Origin: Eubacterium sp.
GTDB taxonomy: Bacteria > Bacillota_A > Clostridia > Peptostreptococcales > Anaerovoracaceae
Direction of reading: 5' to 3'
NCBI GenBank assembly: GCA_017425345.1
Contig: JAFOML010000064.1
Location: forward strand, 1-6,271
DNA length: 6,271 nucleotides
The notes under the pieces were generated by a model, which ran no database searches, was not told the DNA's origin, and was given only the letters and a program-made list of their open reading frames with translations. This document shows, one piece after another, positions 3,733 to 6,271 of the stretch. Made by a program: the position numbers and the translations under genes. Position 1 is the stretch's first letter. Each line of letters starts with the position of its first letter.

Positions 3733-6271
3733 ATGAAAAGAATCCTTTCCATACTGATCATTACCGTGCTGGTCATGGCTGCCATGATCGTGACAGCATC
3801 TGCTGCAGAAGCGAAGACCGGCTATGTCTACGTGAATGCCAAGCAGGATTACGCGCAGGTGCAGGATGCACTGACGGCGCTCAACAAACAGAGAAAGAAA
3901 GCAGGGCTGAACACGGTCAAGCTGGACAAGGAGCTCTGCGATCTGGCCGTACAGCGGGCGGCGGAGTCCGTCGTGTACATCGATGACAGGCACACCCGTC
4001 CGAACGGCTCTGCCTGCGGCACCATCAGTGCGAGGTCCAACAAGGAGAACTGGGCGATGGGCACCTTTATAACGGGCACGTCTGTGATCGACAGCGTATG
4101 GCTGACCTCGGCCGGCCATAAGAAGAACATGCTGTACGATAAGGCGAAGAGCGTAGGGATCGGGTTCATCACGTCGGAGGATTTTACCCCCTACTGCATC
4201 CTTATCTTAAGCTCCACCGATGTCAAGAAAGAGATGACCACCGCGACCGGGACGAAAAAGTACTACTGCAAGGTCGCGGTAAAGGACGAGTACCTGAAGA
4301 AGAGCAACTTCAGTCTGAAGGGTTATAGCATCGATGGCACCTACGTCGAGTTCCCGGCCTTTGACTCCCTGCATTACGATGCCAGGCGGCAGGTGTTCGT
4401 GGAATTTGATCCTGGCGAAGGTAAAAGCCGGGATTCCCATCTTGCGCAGAAGAGCTTCATCTGGACGTCCAGCAACAAGCTGATCGCCAACATGACAAGT
4501 GAAGGCTCAGTCTACGGCGTCACCCCGGGGACCTGTGAGATCTCGGCAACGATGAAGGACTCGCCGGGATTTACGATCACGACTCCTGTTACGGTATATG
4601 AGAAATACTACGGTTATGACGATTACGATTACGACAGCGATCCATATTATCCGGAGTATTTTGAAGAGGATGACGACCAGGGCGGCTACTGGCTGCGCGC
4701 AGCCGGCGCCGGTTCGGAAGACCAGTCAAAGGAAGTCAAAGCCAGCAGCGCGGCTGCGGAGGCCGTCGAGATCCTCTGGAGGGATCCGGCCAGCGGAAAC
4801 TATGTGAGCGGTGATGAGCATGCGCTGGAAATCACGAGCGGCGATACGATCGCCTACCGCGTCTCAGAATCGGAAGCGGAGAACGAAGAGCTTCTGAAAC
4901 ACATCACCATTAACGTGGATCTGCGCTGGGGTTTTCCGAACAGCTACACCGTCGATACGGAAAACCATACCGTCAAGTTCAACCAATTCGGGGACTATGT
5001 CATTACCGCTACGGGTGACGATCAGGTGACCGTTACGGGCGGAGAGCTTTTCGTCTATGTCCATAATCCGCTCACAAGTGTCGGGCTGGAGCTTTCTCCG
5101 GAAGGCAGCGCGGATATCCTCAGTGAGGTGAGCATAGAAGCCTATCCAGTAGGCGGAAAAGGCGGGGGTGATTACGCCTTCACCATTAAGGATTCGTCCG
5201 GTACTGTCATTGCGGAATCCACGGAGAAAGAATGGACCTGGACACCGGACAAGCTGGGCACCTATACGATCCTCGTCTCCTACACAGAGGATGGAAAAAC
5301 TCTTACCAGCGAGGAATCCTATCAGGTCGTGAAGATCGCCCACCCACAGTTTGTGCCGGCAGAGGAATACACCGTTACCGGCGGCCCCGGTAACGTCCAC
5401 CTGCCACCGGGCTGGGAATTCTCAGCCAGCGACCGCGCGGTCGCAATGAGCGTCGGCGAGACCCGCAGCTTCACCGCGCACTATACGGCAGCTGATAAGG
5501 ACCTGTATCAGAACATCGATGCCTCCGTCCGCGTCAAATGCGTCAGCTGCGAGCATCCGGCGTCAGAGGTCCGGAATGCTGTACCTGCCACCTGCTGCAG
5601 CGAGGGCTATTCGGGCGAGACCTACTGCACCTCCTGCGGCATGGTCCTGAAGGACTGCGAGATCCTCCCAATCGATCCGAACAATCACACCGATGTGATC
5701 ACGACGCAGCGGCCCGCGCAGATCCGCCTCGCCGGCCACACAGAGCACCAGTACTGCACGGCCTGCAATTCCGTCGTCAAGCAGGGCGAAGAGATTCCCG
5801 CGATCGACTCCTACGTCATGAACACGCCGATCTGCGCCTATACCGGAGAAGCGGTCAAGGTGAACGGCGTATTCAAAGCCGGCAACAAGGTCCTGGTCGA
5901 AGGACAGGACTACACGGCAGAATACAAGGATAACGTAGAGGAAGGTCCCGCAACCGTCACCTACACGTTCCAGGGGGACTACACCGGGACATTCGACGAT
6001 TACTTTGCCATCGAAAAAGGCAGCTCGATCATACCGGACGAACCGGATGAGCCGGACGGCAGACTCGTAAATCCGCTCACGGCGAAGGGCAAGACCGTAA
6101 CGGTGAAGTACGCTAAGCTTAAGAAGAAGCAGCAGACGATCAAGGCTGCGAAGGCCTTTGCTGTCACAGATGCGAAAGGCGCAGTCACCTACCAGAAGAC
6201 CAAGGGCAATGCCAAGATCACGGTCGGCGCCAAAGGAAAGATCACGGTCAAGAAAGGCCTGAAGAAAGGAA
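3733..6271 (+). CDS. Secreted multidomain CAP/SCP-like surface protein, 3' end beyond window
   Basis: An open frame of 846 residues with no stop in the window. Residues 1-27 are a Sec signal peptide: KR, a hydrophobic core (4-20), then ASA or AEA cleavage sites. Modules in order: CAP domain (about 42-165) with HTRPNG (87-92), KENWAMG (104-110) and SAGHKKNML (126-134), giving His87, Glu105 and His129 of the usual cluster; Big2-type Ig domain (about 236-289, IWTSSN to GTCEISA); Tyr/Asp-rich acidic linker (290-320); uncharacterised beta-rich region (342-445); Ig-like domain with WTWTPDKLGTYT (501-512); a module with LPPGW (557-561); Cys-pair modules (603-690); YTG-type repeat (693-760); a DEPDEPD hinge; and a Lys-rich repeat (779 on). 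All point to an extracellular protein, perhaps held to the wall by its distal repeats. CAP proteins have varied roles, so function is unassigned. ATG at 3733 is chosen; GTG 3730 is an alternative. It is divergent from the cell-wall operon. Confidence 0.92.
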   Translation, partial: MKRILSILIITVLVMAAMIVTASAAEAKTGYVYVNAKQDYAQVQDALTALNKQRKKAGLNTVKLDKELCDLAVQRAAESVVYIDDRHTRPNGSACGTISARSNKENWAMGTFITGTSVIDSVWLTSAGHKKNMLYDKAKSVGIGFITSEDFTPYCILILSSTDVKKEMTTATGTKKYYCKVAVKDEYLKKSNFSLKGYSIDGTYVEFPAFDSLHYDARRQVFVEFDPGEGKSRDSHLAQKSFIWTSSNKLIANMTSEGSVYGVTPGTCEISATMKDSPGFTITTPVTVYEKYYGYDDYDYDSDPYYPEYFEEDDDQGGYWLRAAGAGSEDQSKEVKASSAAAEAVEILWRDPASGNYVSGDEHALEITSGDTIAYRVSESEAENEELLKHITINVDLRWGFPNSYTVDTENHTVKFNQFGDYVITATGDDQVTVTGGELFVYVHNPLTSVGLELSPEGSADILSEVSIEAYPVGGKGGGDYAFTIKDSSGTVIAESTEKEWTWTPDKLGTYTILVSYTEDGKTLTSEESYQVVKIAHPQFVPAEEYTVTGGPGNVHLPPGWEFSASDRAVAMSVGETRSFTAHYTAADKDLYQNIDASVRVKCVSCEHPASEVRNAVPATCCSEGYSGETYCTSCGMVLKDCEILPIDPNNHTDVITTQRPAQIRLAGHTEHQYCTACNSVVKQGEEIPAIDSYVMNTPICAYTGEAVKVNGVFKAGNKVLVEGQDYTAEYKDNVEEGPATVTYTFQGDYTGTFDDYFAIEKGSSIIPDEPDEPDGRLVNPLTAKGKTVTVKYAKLKKKQQTIKAAKAFAVTDAKGAVTYQKTKGNAKITVGAKGKITVKKGLKKG
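3856..4227 (+). other. CAP/SCP-like domain within the surface protein
   Basis: Residues about 42-165. The order ALNKQRKKAGL, LDKELCDLAVQRAAE, HTRPNG, ENWAMG, WLTSAGHKKNML, VGIGF is the classic CAP layout. The His-Glu-His cluster residues are present at 87, 105 and 129. The segment between the first His and the Glu is short, and Cys95 follows RPNGSA, so the pocket may differ in detail from typical members. Confidence 0.8.
4438..4599 (+). other. Bacterial Ig-like (Big2-type) domain within the surface protein
   Basis: Residues about 236-289. The run IWTSSNKLIANMTSEGSVYG then VTPGTCEISATM matches the Big2 signature: W-x-S-S-N, then a glycine-turn 'G-x-V-x-G-V-x-x-G' and 'I-x-A'. It is likely an extracellular spacer or adhesion module. 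Confidence 0.7.
5074..5331 (+). other. Second Ig-like beta-sandwich module
   Basis: Residues about 448-533. VSIEAYPVGGKGG, YAFTIKDSSG, then WTWTPDKLGTYTILV and SYTEDGKT resemble the Tyr-rich Ig-like modules common in clostridial surface proteins. The domain borders are estimates. Confidence 0.55.
5353..5538 (+). other. MBG-like spacer module with LPPGW motif
   Basis: Residues about 541-602. PQFVPAEEYTV, LPPGWEFSASD, SVGETRSFTAHYTAADKDLY and an IDASVRVKC end follow the pattern of Gram-positive surface spacers that read 'LP-x-GW ... VG ... A-x-YT ... D-x-x-Y'. Assigned by pattern only. Confidence 0.5.
5539..5802 (+). repeat. Cys-pair (zinc-ribbon-like) module and a degenerate second copy
   Basis: First unit, residues 603-645: CVSCEHP, then ATCCSEGYSGETYCTSCGMV, with pairs C603/C606 and C632/C635 plus C621 and C622. 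Second unit, 651-690: NHTDVIT, then QIRLAGHTEHQYCTACNSVV, keeping only C675/C678; its first Cys pair and the ATC cysteine are lost. The units align at protein level as a diverged tandem. Such modules occur in secreted clostridial proteins. Metal binding or disulfide formation is possible for unit one and unlikely as a four-Cys site for unit two. Confidence 0.65.
5809..6012 (+). other. YTG-type extracellular repeat unit
   Basis: Residues about 693-760. AYTGEAVKV, VLVEGQDYTAEYKDN, EGPATVTYTFQGDYTGTF and YFAI match the widespread clostridial surface repeat with YTG, 'L-x-x-G-x-DYT', 'G-x-A-x-V' and 'G-x-YTGT' landmarks. One unit is visible. More may lie beyond the window. Confidence 0.7.
6067..6271 (+). 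other. Lys-rich C-terminal repeat, cut by window edge
   Basis: From residue about 779: NPLTAKGKTVTVKY, AKLKKKQQTIKAAKAF, KITVGAKGKITVKKGLKKG. This very basic pattern is a repeat often found near the ends of clostridial surface proteins, where it may hold the protein to the negatively charged wall (inference). It follows the acidic hinge DEPDEPD (769-775). Confidence 0.6.

Noticed and set aside
4598..4700. Tyr/Asp-rich stretch with short GATTAC repeats, considered as a tandem repeat
   Set aside because: Only two adjacent 6-base copies are exact. It is better described as a low-complexity linker (residues 290-320) than a repeat array.
4864..5400. Minus-strand open frame of 178 codons inside the surface-protein gene
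   Set aside because: The plus frame carries recognisable Ig-like modules here. The minus frame has no motif or start signals and is a shadow.

Overview
The window reads as a chromosomal segment from a G+C-rich member of the Clostridia, probably a gut-type Lachnospirales or a relative. This is inferred from three things: strong GGAGG-type ribosome sites with extended -10 promoters, a long-form clostridial Ddl, and a secreted protein built from surface modules (CAP domain, Ig-like domains, Cys-pair repeats, YTG repeat, Lys-rich repeat) common in that group. The taxonomic placement is by family resemblance only. Coding sequence is G+C-rich and fills almost all of the window. The only sizeable gap is a 137-nt divergent promoter region at 3596-3732.

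Left part, minus strand (3595 down to 1): a tightly packed three-gene operon, transcribed right to left. First is an alpha/beta-hydrolase (2795-3595). Next is a Mur ligase of the MurF type whose usual UDP-binding N-terminal domain is replaced by about 190 residues of membrane helices (1197-2798). Last is a D-alanine--D-alanine ligase (1-1185, C-terminal end cut by the window edge). The first two overlap by 4 bases (ATGA). The second and third are 11 bases apart, with the ddl ribosome site overlapping the MurF-like stop codon. Ddl makes D-Ala-D-Ala and MurF-type enzymes attach that dipeptide to a muropeptide stem, so the operon looks like a self-contained pentapeptide-forming unit located at the membrane. 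Its substrate may be a membrane-linked or otherwise atypical peptidoglycan precursor; that is inference. The hydrolase's role is unknown.

Middle (3596-3732): back-to-back extended -10 promoters for the operon and for the rightward gene, each leaving a leader of only about 25 nt. Between them is a G+C-rich block with a perfect 12-bp palindrome that could be an operator.

Right part, plus strand (3733 to the window end): one long open gene for a secreted multidomain protein. It has a signal peptide, a CAP/SCP-like domain, a Big2-type Ig domain, a Tyr/Asp-rich linker, several further beta-sandwich modules, a Cys-pair module with a degenerate second copy, a YTG-type repeat and a Lys-rich repeat. 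It continues beyond the window. Whether it is functionally tied to the cell-wall operon or only shares the promoter region cannot be told from the sequence. I see no tRNA, rRNA, CRISPR, insertion sequence, riboswitch or convincing terminator.
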